Below the pieces are notes generated by a model that saw only the letters and a program-made list of their open reading frames with translations, was not told the origin of the DNA and made no database searches. Both the position numbers and the translations under genes were made by a program. 37,220 nt of DNA, taken from the NCBI RefSeq assembly GCF_014229965.1, contig NZ_JABGBW010000011.1, positions 1-37,220 of the forward strand, written 5' to 3'. The stretch is from Peptostreptococcus canis (lineage in GTDB: Bacteria; Bacillota; Clostridia; Peptostreptococcales; Peptostreptococcaceae). Below, piece by piece: positions 1-6,928 of the stretch; within the stretch, counting starts at the first letter, position 1; each line of letters opens with the position of its first letter.

Positions 1-1
1 C

Positions 2-58
2 TTGTTGGGGTGCACGGCATATCCAAATAGCAAAAAAGCACTGGAAAACCAGTGCTAA
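2..58 (+). pseudogene. possible 3' end of a truncated ORF at window edge
   Basis: An open frame enters from the left edge and stops with TAA at 56-58. Its 18 visible codons encode a short tail ending in a cysteine, which I do not recognise. Its last codons lie in the hairpin at 38-57, and IS-end-like sequence follows, so it could be the C-terminus of a transposase or helper protein. A second plus-strand frame stops at 28-30, so the correct frame is uncertain. It may also be non-coding. Confidence 0.15.
38..57 (-). terminator. hairpin, terminator-like on the minus strand
   Basis: A perfect inverted repeat (AGCACTGG / CCAGTGCT) has a 4-nt loop. On the minus strand the stem is followed by TTTTTTG, the form of an intrinsic terminator. 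No minus-strand gene is visible between it and tyrS, so what it would terminate is unclear. It sits next to insertion-sequence-like repeats and may belong to that element. Confidence 0.4.
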
Positions 59-70
59 TGTTTAAAAATT

Positions 71-130
71 TTTGGGACATTTTCATTTACGGTTGACATG
101 CTTTTAGAATATTTTTTTTGACATTTTCAT
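71..130. mobile_element. possible insertion-sequence terminus (IS21-like repeats)
   Basis: The 11-mer GACATTTTCAT occurs twice, at about 76-86 and 120-130, with TTGACA at 93-98 between the copies. Repeated short terminal motifs beside a CA end resemble the multiple terminal repeats of IS21-family elements. That family link is from memory and not confirmed. The element body would lie to the left of the window. No complete transposase or target duplication is visible. Confidence 0.3.
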
Positions 131-459
131 AAATTGAATCGTAATATTGTTCAAAAGTTAATTTAGCATTTTTCTATAACTACAATATTAACCCTATTTA
201 AATAATAGAATGCATAATTGCTCTCTTTTTTCATAAAAATAACACTATTATACTTTCTTTTTTATAACTAATGATGTATAATAACTGATATATTGATTTG
301 CGTAAATATTTTTAAGAATTTAATTATTGTATTTGATTTTATATTTTAAATATTTTATCATTTAAGTTCATATAGTTATTTAAATAATTCAATTTATTAT
401 TTGCTATCTTATTTTTTTATATACCAAATCAATAAAAAATTTTGAAAGAGGTGTAGAAA
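131..459. other. non-coding region upstream of tyrS
   Basis: This is very AT-rich sequence with no credible ORF on either strand. I looked for a T-box leader, common before Firmicute tRNA-synthetase genes, and found no conserved GGGTGG-type T-box core and no terminator hairpin before tyrS. A candidate promoter is TTGATT (333-338), a 17-bp spacer, then TATCAT (356-361). Nothing else can be supported. Confidence 0.5.
333..361 (+). promoter_or_regulatory. candidate tyrS promoter
   Basis: TTGATT (333-338), 17-bp spacer, TATCAT (356-361). It is a moderate match to the sigma-A consensus in very AT-rich DNA, so chance matches are likely. It would give a leader of about 90 nt. Confidence 0.3.
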
Positions 460-1683
460 ATGGGAATTTACGAAGAATTGGTAGCCCGTGGTTTAATAGC
501 GCAGGTTACGGACGAAGAGGAAATCAAAGAGTTAGTCAATACAGGTAAAGCCACTTTCTATATAGGCTTCGATCCAACTGCTGATTCACTTCATGTAGGT
601 CATTTTATGGCTCTTTGCTTAATGAAGAGATTGCAAATGGCCGGGAACACTCCGGTTGTTCTGGTTGGTGGTGGAACAGGCTATATCGGCGATCCATCTG
701 GGCGTACTGATATGAGAAATATGATGACACCAGAAACTATTCAGCATAATTGTGATTGCTTCAAAGTTCAAATGGAAAAATTCATTGAATTTGGAGAGGG
801 CAAGGCTATAATGGTTAATAACGCTGATTGGCTTCTAGGTCTTAACTATATAGATATGCTTAGAGAAGTCGGACCTCATTTTTCAGTTAACAATATGTTA
901 AGAGCCGAATGTTATAAAAACAGAATGGAAAAAGGTCTTTCATTTTTAGAATTTAATTATATGATAATGCAATCCTATGATTTCTATCATCTATTTAAAG
1001 AATATGGATGTAATATGCAATTTGGTGGAGATGATCAGTGGTCTAATATGCTAGGTGGAACCGAACTTATACGTAGAAAATTAGGTAAAGATGCCTATGC
1101 AATGACTATTACTCTTCTTCTTAATTCCGAGGGTAAAAAAATGGGCAAAACTGCAAATGGTGCAGTATGGTTGGATCCTAATAAAACTTCTCCTTTTGAA
1201 TTTTATCAATACTGGAGAAATGTAGATGATGCCGATGTACTGAAATGCATAAAAATGCTTACTTTTCTTCCTTTAGAAGAAGTTGAAAAAATGCAATCCT
1301 GGAAAGGAGCCCAGTTGAATAAAGCGAAGGAAATACTAGCGTTTGAACTTACTGTATTAGTCCACAGCAAAGAGGAAGCTGAAAAAGCTGAAACTGCTTC
1401 TAAAGCACTATTTGCAGGTGGTAGTGATGACTCAAATATGCCAACTACTGAGCTTGAAACTTCTGACTTGACTGAAGGAAAGATAAATATAATGGACCTT
1501 ATTATCAAATGTGGTTTAGCTCCGTCTAAAAGCGAAATAAGAAGACTTATACAGCAAGGTGGAGTATTTATAAATGACCAGAAAGTTGAAGATATTGGGC
1601 TTGATATAGAAGAATCACAACTTAGAGACAAAGTTATTATACGTAAAGGTAAAAAAACTTTCCACAAAGCCATAATTAAATAG
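460..1683 (+). CDS. tyrS: tyrosyl-tRNA synthetase
   Basis: Class I aminoacyl-tRNA synthetase that charges tRNA-Tyr with tyrosine in the cytoplasm. The 407-aa length is normal for the bacterial TyrS family. The class I HIGH-type motif is HVGH at residues 45-48, within the TyrRS-typical GFDPT..SLHVGH context. The KMSKS-type loop is KMGKT at 227-231, and the [10 protein letters not shown] tyrosine-site segment is at about 187-196. The last 65 residues look like an S4 RNA-binding domain ([14 protein letters not shown]). The ATG start follows GAAAGAGGTG. It is monocistronic on the plus strand and convergent with trmD, with a shared terminator between them. No T-box leader is visible upstream, which is notable because many clostridial synthetase genes carry one. 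Confidence 0.97.
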   Translation: MGIYEELVARGLIAQVTDEEEIKELVNTGKATFYIGFDPTADSLHVGHFMALCLMKRLQMAGNTPVVLVGGGTGYIGDPSGRTDMRNMMTPETIQHNCDCFKVQMEKFIEFGEGKAIMVNNADWLLGLNYIDMLREVGPHFSVNNMLRAECYKNRMEKGLSFLEFNYMIMQSYDFYHLFKEYGCNMQFGGDDQWSNMLGGTELIRRKLGKDAYAMTITLLLNSEGKKMGKTANGAVWLDPNKTSPFEFYQYWRNVDDADVLKCIKMLTFLPLEEVEKMQSWKGAQLNKAKEILAFELTVLVHSKEEAEKAETASKALFAGGSDDSNMPTTELETSDLTEGKINIMDLIIKCGLAPSKSEIRRLIQQGGVFINDQKVEDIGLDIEESQLRDKVIIRKGKKTFHKAIIK

Positions 1684-1723
1684 AAATTTTGATTATTCAA
1701 TTAAAATTAATTATTTATTTTTA

Positions 1724-1766
1724 AAGCAGTAAGCTAAATAGTATTTATACGTTTGGCTTACTGCTT
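1724..1766. terminator. bidirectional terminator between tyrS and trmD
   Basis: Arms AAGCAGTAAGC (1724-1734) and GCTTACTGCTT (1756-1766) are perfectly complementary around a 21-nt loop. T-rich sequence follows on both strands. It serves convergent tyrS (plus) and the trmD operon (minus). Confidence 0.75.
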
Positions 1767-1834
1767 AATAATTTATATTTTTTCATAAAAGTTATTAAAA
1801 AATCAATTAAATTATATATTCAAAATATAATAAA

Positions 1835-2545
1835 TTATTTCTTGTCACTTTTCTGAATGTATTTATTCCATAAATCCGGTCTTCTTTCTCTGGTTAAGAC
1901 TTTTGATTTTTCTAATCTCCATTCATCTACTTTTTTATGATTTCCGGAAATTAGAACTTTTGGAACCTCGATTCCCTTAAACTCTCTGGGTCTTGTATAC
2001 TGGGGGTATTCTAAAAGGTTATTTTCAAAGGTTTCATCTTCAAAACTCTCATTTCTATTTAGTACTCCCGGAATTAATCTACATATGGAATCTATTAACA
2101 CAAGTGCCGGCAGTTCTCCCCCTGTTAATACATAATCACCTATTGATATTTCATCAGTGATAATTTCATCAATAACTCTCTGATCTATTCCTTCATAATG
2201 ACCACACAAAAGAATAATATCTCCTTCTATTGAAAATTCTTTTGACATTTTTTGATTAAATATCCTACCCTTAGGAGATAAGTATATTACCTTTGGATTA
2301 TCCAGTGAATTTTCCTTTAAAATATGCTCATAAGCGGAAAAAATAGGCTGTGGAGTCATTACCATGCCTGCACCTCCACCAAAAGGATAATCATCTACTT
2401 TTTTATGTTTATTGTCTGAAAAATCTCTTATATTATATAGTTTTACCTCTAAAATCCCTTTATCTATAGCCCTTTTCATAATACTTTCACCTATATATGC
2501 ATTGAAAATATCTGGAAAAAGAGTCATAACATATATTCTCATCAT
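1835..2545 (-). CDS. trmD: tRNA (guanine-N1-)-methyltransferase
   Basis: SPOUT-class enzyme that methylates N1 of G37 in tRNAs using S-adenosylmethionine, which prevents +1 frameshifting. It is 236 aa, normal for TrmD. Family signatures are DDYPFGGGAGMVM (51-63), CGHYEGID (114-121) and SIGDYVLTGGE (134-144), the last two forming the knotted SAM site. The first ATG overlaps the rimM stop by 4 bases (ATGA), indicating translational coupling. A second in-frame ATG follows at once. It is the last gene of rpsP-khpA-rimM-trmD. rplS, which commonly follows trmD in Firmicutes and other bacteria, is not here. Confidence 0.97.
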   Translation of the reverse strand: MMRIYVMTLFPDIFNAYIGESIMKRAIDKGILEVKLYNIRDFSDNKHKKVDDYPFGGGAGMVMTPQPIFSAYEHILKENSLDNPKVIYLSPKGRIFNQKMSKEFSIEGDIILLCGHYEGIDQRVIDEIITDEISIGDYVLTGGELPALVLIDSICRLIPGVLNRNESFEDETFENNLLEYPQYTRPREFKGIEVPKVLISGNHKKVDEWRLEKSKVLTRERRPDLWNKYIQKSDKK

Positions 2546-3060
2546 TCTAACAATCCTTTTATTGGACGAATTATCATCCTATTTTCATCAATGTTTATTT
2601 CAGGAACTATTTCATATGTAGCAGGAATTAAATACTCTTTTCCCTCATCCGATTTTATTACATAAACGTCATTGGTGGTATATTGTAACACATCAATTAA
2701 TTTTCCTAGATACATCCCTTCTTCTGTATACGCTTTTAAACCTATCATGTCCACAATAAACATTTCATCATCTTCCAGTTTATAGCTATTTTCTCTATCA
2801 ACATACATATATTTTTGTATAAATTCCTGTACACTTTCTATTGTATCATAACCAAGGATTTTTATAGTTACCATATTAGGGGCAATAATATTCACCCTTT
2901 CTACTTTATATTTTATATCTCTGTCTTTGCCTATATAAAAATATTCAAGTTCCAAAAATCTTTCTATATCATCGGTATGAGAATATACCTTTATATCACC
3001 TTTTAGACCTCTAGTCTTAACTATTTTACCAATTCTGAAAAACTCTAATTTTTCTTTCAT
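2542..3060 (-). CDS. rimM: ribosome maturation factor RimM
   Basis: Factor for 30S subunit maturation that binds ribosomal protein S19 and acts in 16S 3'-domain assembly. It is 172 aa, the usual length. The N-terminal RimM domain begins with FFRIGKIVKTRGLKGDIKV, the conserved opening. The C-terminal half (about 98-172) is a PRC-barrel domain (FIVDMIGLKAY...YLIPA). The ATG is preceded by TTGGAGGAATA. Its stop overlaps the trmD start, so the two are coupled. It lies 69 bp after khpA, and an intrinsic terminator sits in that gap, so rimM-trmD probably receive only part of the rpsP transcript or have a weak promoter of their own. Confidence 0.95.
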   Translation of the reverse strand: MKEKLEFFRIGKIVKTRGLKGDIKVYSHTDDIERFLELEYFYIGKDRDIKYKVERVNIIAPNMVTIKILGYDTIESVQEFIQKYMYVDRENSYKLEDDEMFIVDMIGLKAYTEEGMYLGKLIDVLQYTTNDVYVIKSDEGKEYLIPATYEIVPEINIDENRMIIRPIKGLLE

Positions 3061-3109
3061 TATTCCTCCAATTATAAAATGAACACTTTTAAATAAATAG
3101 TTTTATAGT

Positions 3110-3136
3110 AAAAAAGGACTAGGCTAAGCCTAATCC
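3110..3136 (-). terminator. intrinsic terminator overlapping the khpA stop codon
   Basis: On the minus strand GGATTAGG pairs with CCTAGTCC (one G-U) around a short CTTAG loop and is followed directly by six T. The TAG stop of khpA (3130-3132) lies inside the left arm. It therefore falls within the rpsP-khpA / rimM-trmD gene string and should cut expression of rimM-trmD relative to rpsP-khpA. Confidence 0.7.
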
Positions 3137-3363
3137 TCCACAATTTCTAAAGTTACATTAACTCTCTTCTTGTTGGATACCGATTTTAAAACTGTTCTCA
3201 TAGATTTAGCTATTCTACCCTTTTTACCAATTACTTTTCCCATTTCTGAGTCGGCAACCTTTAATTTAAGTAAAATATTTCTACCATCAACTATTTCTTC
3301 AACAACAACTTTATCAGGATTATCAACAAGAGCTTTAGCTATACCTTCTATTAGCTCTTTCAT
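3130..3363 (-). CDS. khpA: KH-domain RNA-binding protein KhpA
   Basis: Small single-KH-domain protein of the KhpA/YlqC family; in other Firmicutes it partners KhpB and affects cell division and RNA metabolism. It is 77 aa, typical. The GxxG loop that binds RNA is IGKKGR at 45-50. The ATG follows AGGAGTTGAT. It lies 21 bp downstream of rpsP, the conserved neighbour of this family, so assignment rests on both motif and synteny. A terminator overlaps its stop codon. Confidence 0.93.
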   Translation of the reverse strand: MKELIEGIAKALVDNPDKVVVEEIVDGRNILLKLKVADSEMGKVIGKKGRIAKSMRTVLKSVSNKKRVNVTLEIVED

Positions 3364-3384
3364 ATCATCAACTCCTATAAAGGA

Positions 3385-3657
3385 TTACTTAGATGCTTTT
3401 GTTGCTTCGAACTTTTCGATTATACCATTAGATGCAAATAGTTTCTTAACTACTTCTGTTGGCTGAGCACCTGTTACTAACCATTTAATTGCTTTTTCTT
3501 CATCAATTTTAACCTGCTTTGGTTCAGAAATTGGGTTATAGAATCCTATTTCTTCAATAAATCTACCATTTCTTGGTGATCTAGCATCTGCTACTATTAC
3601 TCTGTAAAATGGTTTCTTATGAGTACCCATTCTTCTTAATCTTATTTTAACTGCCAT
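3385..3657 (-). CDS. rpsP: 30S ribosomal protein S16
   Basis: Structural protein of the small ribosomal subunit, needed for 30S assembly. It is 90 aa, with the family-defining start [20 protein letters not shown] and the [21 protein letters not shown] segment. The ATG is preceded by TGGAGGTATAAGA. It is the first gene of the rpsP-khpA-rimM-trmD string and has a near-consensus promoter at 3758-3786. The predicted leader is about 95 nt. Confidence 0.97.
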   Translation of the reverse strand: MAVKIRLRRMGTHKKPFYRVIVADARSPRNGRFIEEIGFYNPISEPKQVKIDEEKAIKWLVTGAQPTEVVKKLFASNGIIEKFEATKASK

Positions 3658-3757
3658 TTCTTATACCTCCAAAATTTCATTATTAATATTAATTAATTAC
3701 TATTTATTAATTCTTATAATGTAAGTGTATTCTACCTTACACCCGAAACACTCAAAC

Positions 3758-3786
3758 ATTATATCATATCAATTTAAATTTGTAAA
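3758..3786 (-). promoter_or_regulatory. rpsP operon promoter
   Basis: On the minus strand: TTTACA (3781-3786), 17-bp spacer, TATAAT (3758-3763), preceded by TGA to give an extended -10. This is a strong sigma-A-type match just downstream of ffh. The leader that follows contains short, mutually exclusive stems around GTGTAAGGT and CTTACA (about 3720-3743). Confidence 0.8.
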
Positions 3787-3807
3787 TAACTTTATAAATA
3801 TTTTATT

Positions 3808-5166
3808 TTAGAACGGGAAATTAGGTAATTTAGGGAATCCACCTTTTTTCATTTTTCCCATCATTCCACCAGACTGGAACATTTTCATCATTTTCTTCAT
3901 CTCATTAAATTGTTTTATAAGTCTATTTACATCTTGTACACTGGTGCCGCTTCCTCTTGCTATTCTCTTCTTTCTTGATGCATTCAATATTTGAGGATTT
4001 CTTCTTTCTTCAATTGTCATGGACTGAACAATAGCCTTTGTTCTCTTAATTTCTTTTCCATTGGCATCGAAATTACCCATTTGGGCTTTCATATTTCCCA
4101 TACCAGGAACGAGATCTAAGAGCTTATCCAAAGGGCCAAGATTTTGAACCTGTTCTAATTGTGTCAAAAAATCTTCAAAATCCATCTCACTTTTTCTAAG
4201 TTTTTGTTCCAATTCTTTAGCTTTTTCCATATCCATAGCATCCTGAGCCTTTTCAATAAGACTTAGCATATCTCCCATACCTAATATACGAGATGCCATT
4301 CTATCTGGATGAAATGGCTCAAGATTATCTAATTTTTCGCCCATACCTATAAATTTTATAGGTTTTTTAGTAACTGATCTTATAGATAAAGCCGCTCCAC
4401 CACGAGTATCACCATCGAGCTTTGTCAATACAACACCATCTATACCTAAAGCTTCATTGAAACTTTCAGATACATTTACAGCATCCTGTCCTGTCATAGA
4501 ATCGACTACCAATAGAATTTCTTGTGGTCCGGATGTTGCTTTTATATCCTTTAATTCCTGCATCAATACTTCATCTACATGAAGTCTACCTGCCGTATCT
4601 ATTATAACAATATCATTTGAATTGTTTTTTGCATACTCGATAGAAGCTTTTGCTATGTCCACAGGTGATAATTTGTCTCCCATAGAAAATACGGGGATAT
4701 CAAGTTTTTCGCCAACCACCTGTAATTGAGTTATTGCAGCCGGTCTGTAAACGTCACAAGCAACCAATAAAGGTGATTTTCCCTGTTTTTTTAAATATCC
4801 AGCCAGTTTACCGGATGTAGTGGTTTTACCTGCACCCTGTAAACCAACCATCATTATGACAGTAGGTGGTTGAGGTGCAAAGGTAAGCTTACTTTGAACA
4901 TCTCCCATAAGTGCAGTAAGTTCTTCATTTACTATTTTTATCACCATCTGTGCCGGAGTAAGGCTTTTCATTACATCTTCCCCAACACATCTTTCTTGTA
5001 CAACCTTTACAAAATCTTTTACTACTTTATAATTAACATCGGCTTCAAGAAGTGCCATCTTTACTTCACGCATAACAGCTTTAACATCAGTTTCTGTAAG
5101 TTTGCCTTTTGATTTAAGCTTGCTAAAAGCATTCTGTAATTTGTCTGATAGACCTTCAAATATCAT
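3808..5166 (-). CDS. ffh: signal recognition particle GTPase Ffh
   Basis: SRP54 homologue. It binds signal sequences on nascent chains and 4.5S/6S RNA, and docks with FtsY at the membrane. It is 452 aa, normal length. Order: N helical bundle (1-90), G domain with the P-loop GLQGAGKTT (108-116), DTAGR (190-194) and TKLDGDTRGG (248-257), then a methionine-rich M domain (about 300-452) with a run of MKKMMKMF and GGMMGKMKKGG near the end that binds signal peptides and SRP RNA. The start ATG overlaps the ylxM TAA by one base (TAATG), so the two are translationally coupled. Confidence 0.97.
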   Translation of the reverse strand: MIFEGLSDKLQNAFSKLKSKGKLTETDVKAVMREVKMALLEADVNYKVVKDFVKVVQERCVGEDVMKSLTPAQMVIKIVNEELTALMGDVQSKLTFAPQPPTVIMMVGLQGAGKTTTSGKLAGYLKKQGKSPLLVACDVYRPAAITQLQVVGEKLDIPVFSMGDKLSPVDIAKASIEYAKNNSNDIVIIDTAGRLHVDEVLMQELKDIKATSGPQEILLVVDSMTGQDAVNVSESFNEALGIDGVVLTKLDGDTRGGAALSIRSVTKKPIKFIGMGEKLDNLEPFHPDRMASRILGMGDMLSLIEKAQDAMDMEKAKELEQKLRKSEMDFEDFLTQLEQVQNLGPLDKLLDLVPGMGNMKAQMGNFDANGKEIKRTKAIVQSMTIEERRNPQILNASRKKRIARGSGTSVQDVNRLIKQFNEMKKMMKMFQSGGMMGKMKKGGFPKLPNFPF

Positions 5167-5525
5167 TATATCAACTCCTTAACTTCCTCTAATAAAACTT
5201 TAAGCTGAGTTGAATTTTCAGCAATTTTACCATTCAAACTCCTATCTAGTTTAGATATTTCTTCCTCTATTAGAGATATTTTCTTTTCTAATAGATTAGA
5301 TTTTTTTACTATACCGAGTTTTTCTTCATAATCTTTAAGTGCATTTTCAGATCTTTTCAAGCTATCATATACACTTTGTCTGGAAATATTCAAAATTTGA
5401 CTTATCTCTCCTAAAGAATAATCTTCTTCATAGTACATAGAAATAATATCTCTCTGTTTATCTGTTAGTAAGGATGCATACTGTGAATATAATAATTCAA
5501 TTTCCACCATTTTTTCTATATCCAT
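5166..5525 (-). CDS. ylxM: YlxM-family helix-turn-helix protein of the SRP operon
   Basis: Sigma-70 region-4-like HTH protein found next to ffh in Gram-positive bacteria; the streptococcal homologue modulates SRP GTPase activity. It is 119 aa. Residues about 20-65 (LTDKQRDIISMYYEEDYSLGEISQILNIS) form the HTH, and the C-terminal half is predicted coiled coil. The ATG follows GAAAGGGG. It overlaps ffh by one base and has its own strong promoter. The DNA- or RNA-binding target is not shown by the sequence. Confidence 0.93.
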   Translation of the reverse strand: MDIEKMVEIELLYSQYASLLTDKQRDIISMYYEEDYSLGEISQILNISRQSVYDSLKRSENALKDYEEKLGIVKKSNLLEKKISLIEEEISKLDRSLNGKIAENSTQLKVLLEEVKELI

Positions 5526-5566
5526 ATATACCCCTTTCTGTAAAGGTTTATAACCTTACACAACTA

Positions 5567-5595
5567 ATCATACATTATGACTTTTAAAAAGTCAA
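5567..5595 (-). promoter_or_regulatory. ylxM-ffh promoter
   Basis: On the minus strand: TTGACT (5590-5595), 17-bp spacer, TATGAT (5567-5572). Close downstream is an imperfect hairpin, TGTAAGGTT / AACCTTTACA with one bulged A (about 5539-5560), lying between the predicted start site and the ribosome site. Confidence 0.75.
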
Positions 5596-5675
5596 TATTT
5601 TTTTAAATAGATCATAGATTTATACCTTATAAAACGAATTGTTCAAAGCTAACTGCTTACTAGAGATTTTTATTT

Positions 5676-6920
5676 TTATTCATCACCAAATAAGGCATCT
5701 GTAAAGGTTTTTGAATCAAAATCCTGTAAATCTTCTGCTCTTTCTCCAACTCCTATTAATTTGACAGGCACGTTTACCTCTGATTTAACAGCTAGTACAA
5801 CACCTCCCTTGGCAGTACCATCTAATTTTGTAAGTACAATCCCCGTAATATCAGCCACTTCTTTAAAAGTTTTCGCTTGACTAACTGCATTTTGACCGGT
5901 TGTCGCATCAACTACTAACAATACCTCTTTTTTTGCTTCTGGAAATTCTTTATCTATAATTTTAAAAATTTTCCCTAATTCGTTCATTAAATTTGTTTTA
6001 TTGTGAAGTCTACCTGCTGTATCACAGATCAAAATATCAGCCTTTCTTGCCTGTGTAGCTTTTATAGCATCAAATACTACCGCTCCAGGATCAGCCCCCT
6101 CATGGTGTTTAACAATATCAACACCTACTCTTTTTGCCCAAATATCAAGCTGTTCTGATGCAGCTGCTCTAAAAGTATCTGCGGCTGCTAATATTACTTT
6201 TTTATTCTCGGCTTTAAATCTTTGGGCTAATTTTCCTATTGTTGTAGTTTTTCCAACTCCATTCACACCTACCATCACTACTATTGCAGGAGAAGGCTCA
6301 ATATCTATTTTACATTCTCCTTCACTCAAAATACTTTCGATGACTTCTTTAAGCAAATCTCTTACTTCAATAGGATCTTTAATTCCTCTTTCCTTAATCA
6401 TATCTCTAAGTCTATTGATGATTTCCATAGTAGTATTAAGTCCCACATCAGCAGTAATCAATATTTCTTCCAGTTCTTCTAATAATTCTTCATCTATTTT
6501 TGTATATGATTTTAATATACTGTCGACTCTTCCTGTTATATTGTCTTTAGTTTTTGATAAACCTTCTAACAATCTTGAAAAGATTCCTTTTTTATTTGTA
6601 GGCTTCTCATTTCCAACATTATCGATACTTTCATTGTTTGAACTTTTATCGGAATATTCTTGATTGTTATTTTCTGATTCCTTTGTATAAATTTCGACAT
6701 CTTCACCATCTTCAAGTACACTACTTTTACTGATATTTATATTTTCAATCAAATCAGATTCTTTATCTGTACTATTAGATTTATAATCTCCTTCTATTGA
6801 AATATCTTTTTTAATATTTTCAGTATTGACTTGTTCTTTTTTTTCTTCTATTTCAGAATCCCCTTTGATGTTTTCTTCTATTTGTGTTTTATTATCTGAT
6901 TTTTTCCAGAATTTAAACAT
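5676..6920 (-). CDS. ftsY: signal recognition particle receptor FtsY
   Basis: Membrane-associated SRP receptor GTPase that forms the targeting complex with Ffh. It is 414 aa. Residues about 1-110 are a highly acidic, low-complexity A domain (rich in Glu/Asp/Asn/Ser), then NG domain with GVNGVGKTT (218-226), DTAGR (300-304) and TKLDGTAKGG (364-373). It starts 8 bp after the smc stop, so it is the last gene of rnc-radical SAM-smc-ftsY. Having ffh and ftsY in adjacent operons is the ordinary clostridial arrangement. The A domain is poorly conserved in the family, so its length is not anomalous. Confidence 0.96.
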   Translation of the reverse strand: MFKFWKKSDNKTQIEENIKGDSEIEEKKEQVNTENIKKDISIEGDYKSNSTDKESDLIENINISKSSVLEDGEDVEIYTKESENNNQEYSDKSSNNESIDNVGNEKPTNKKGIFSRLLEGLSKTKDNITGRVDSILKSYTKIDEELLEELEEILITADVGLNTTMEIINRLRDMIKERGIKDPIEVRDLLKEVIESILSEGECKIDIEPSPAIVVMVGVNGVGKTTTIGKLAQRFKAENKKVILAAADTFRAAASEQLDIWAKRVGVDIVKHHEGADPGAVVFDAIKATQARKADILICDTAGRLHNKTNLMNELGKIFKIIDKEFPEAKKEVLLVVDATTGQNAVSQAKTFKEVADITGIVLTKLDGTAKGGVVLAVKSEVNVPVKLIGVGERAEDLQDFDSKTFTDALFGDE

Positions 6921-6928
6921 AATTCCTC

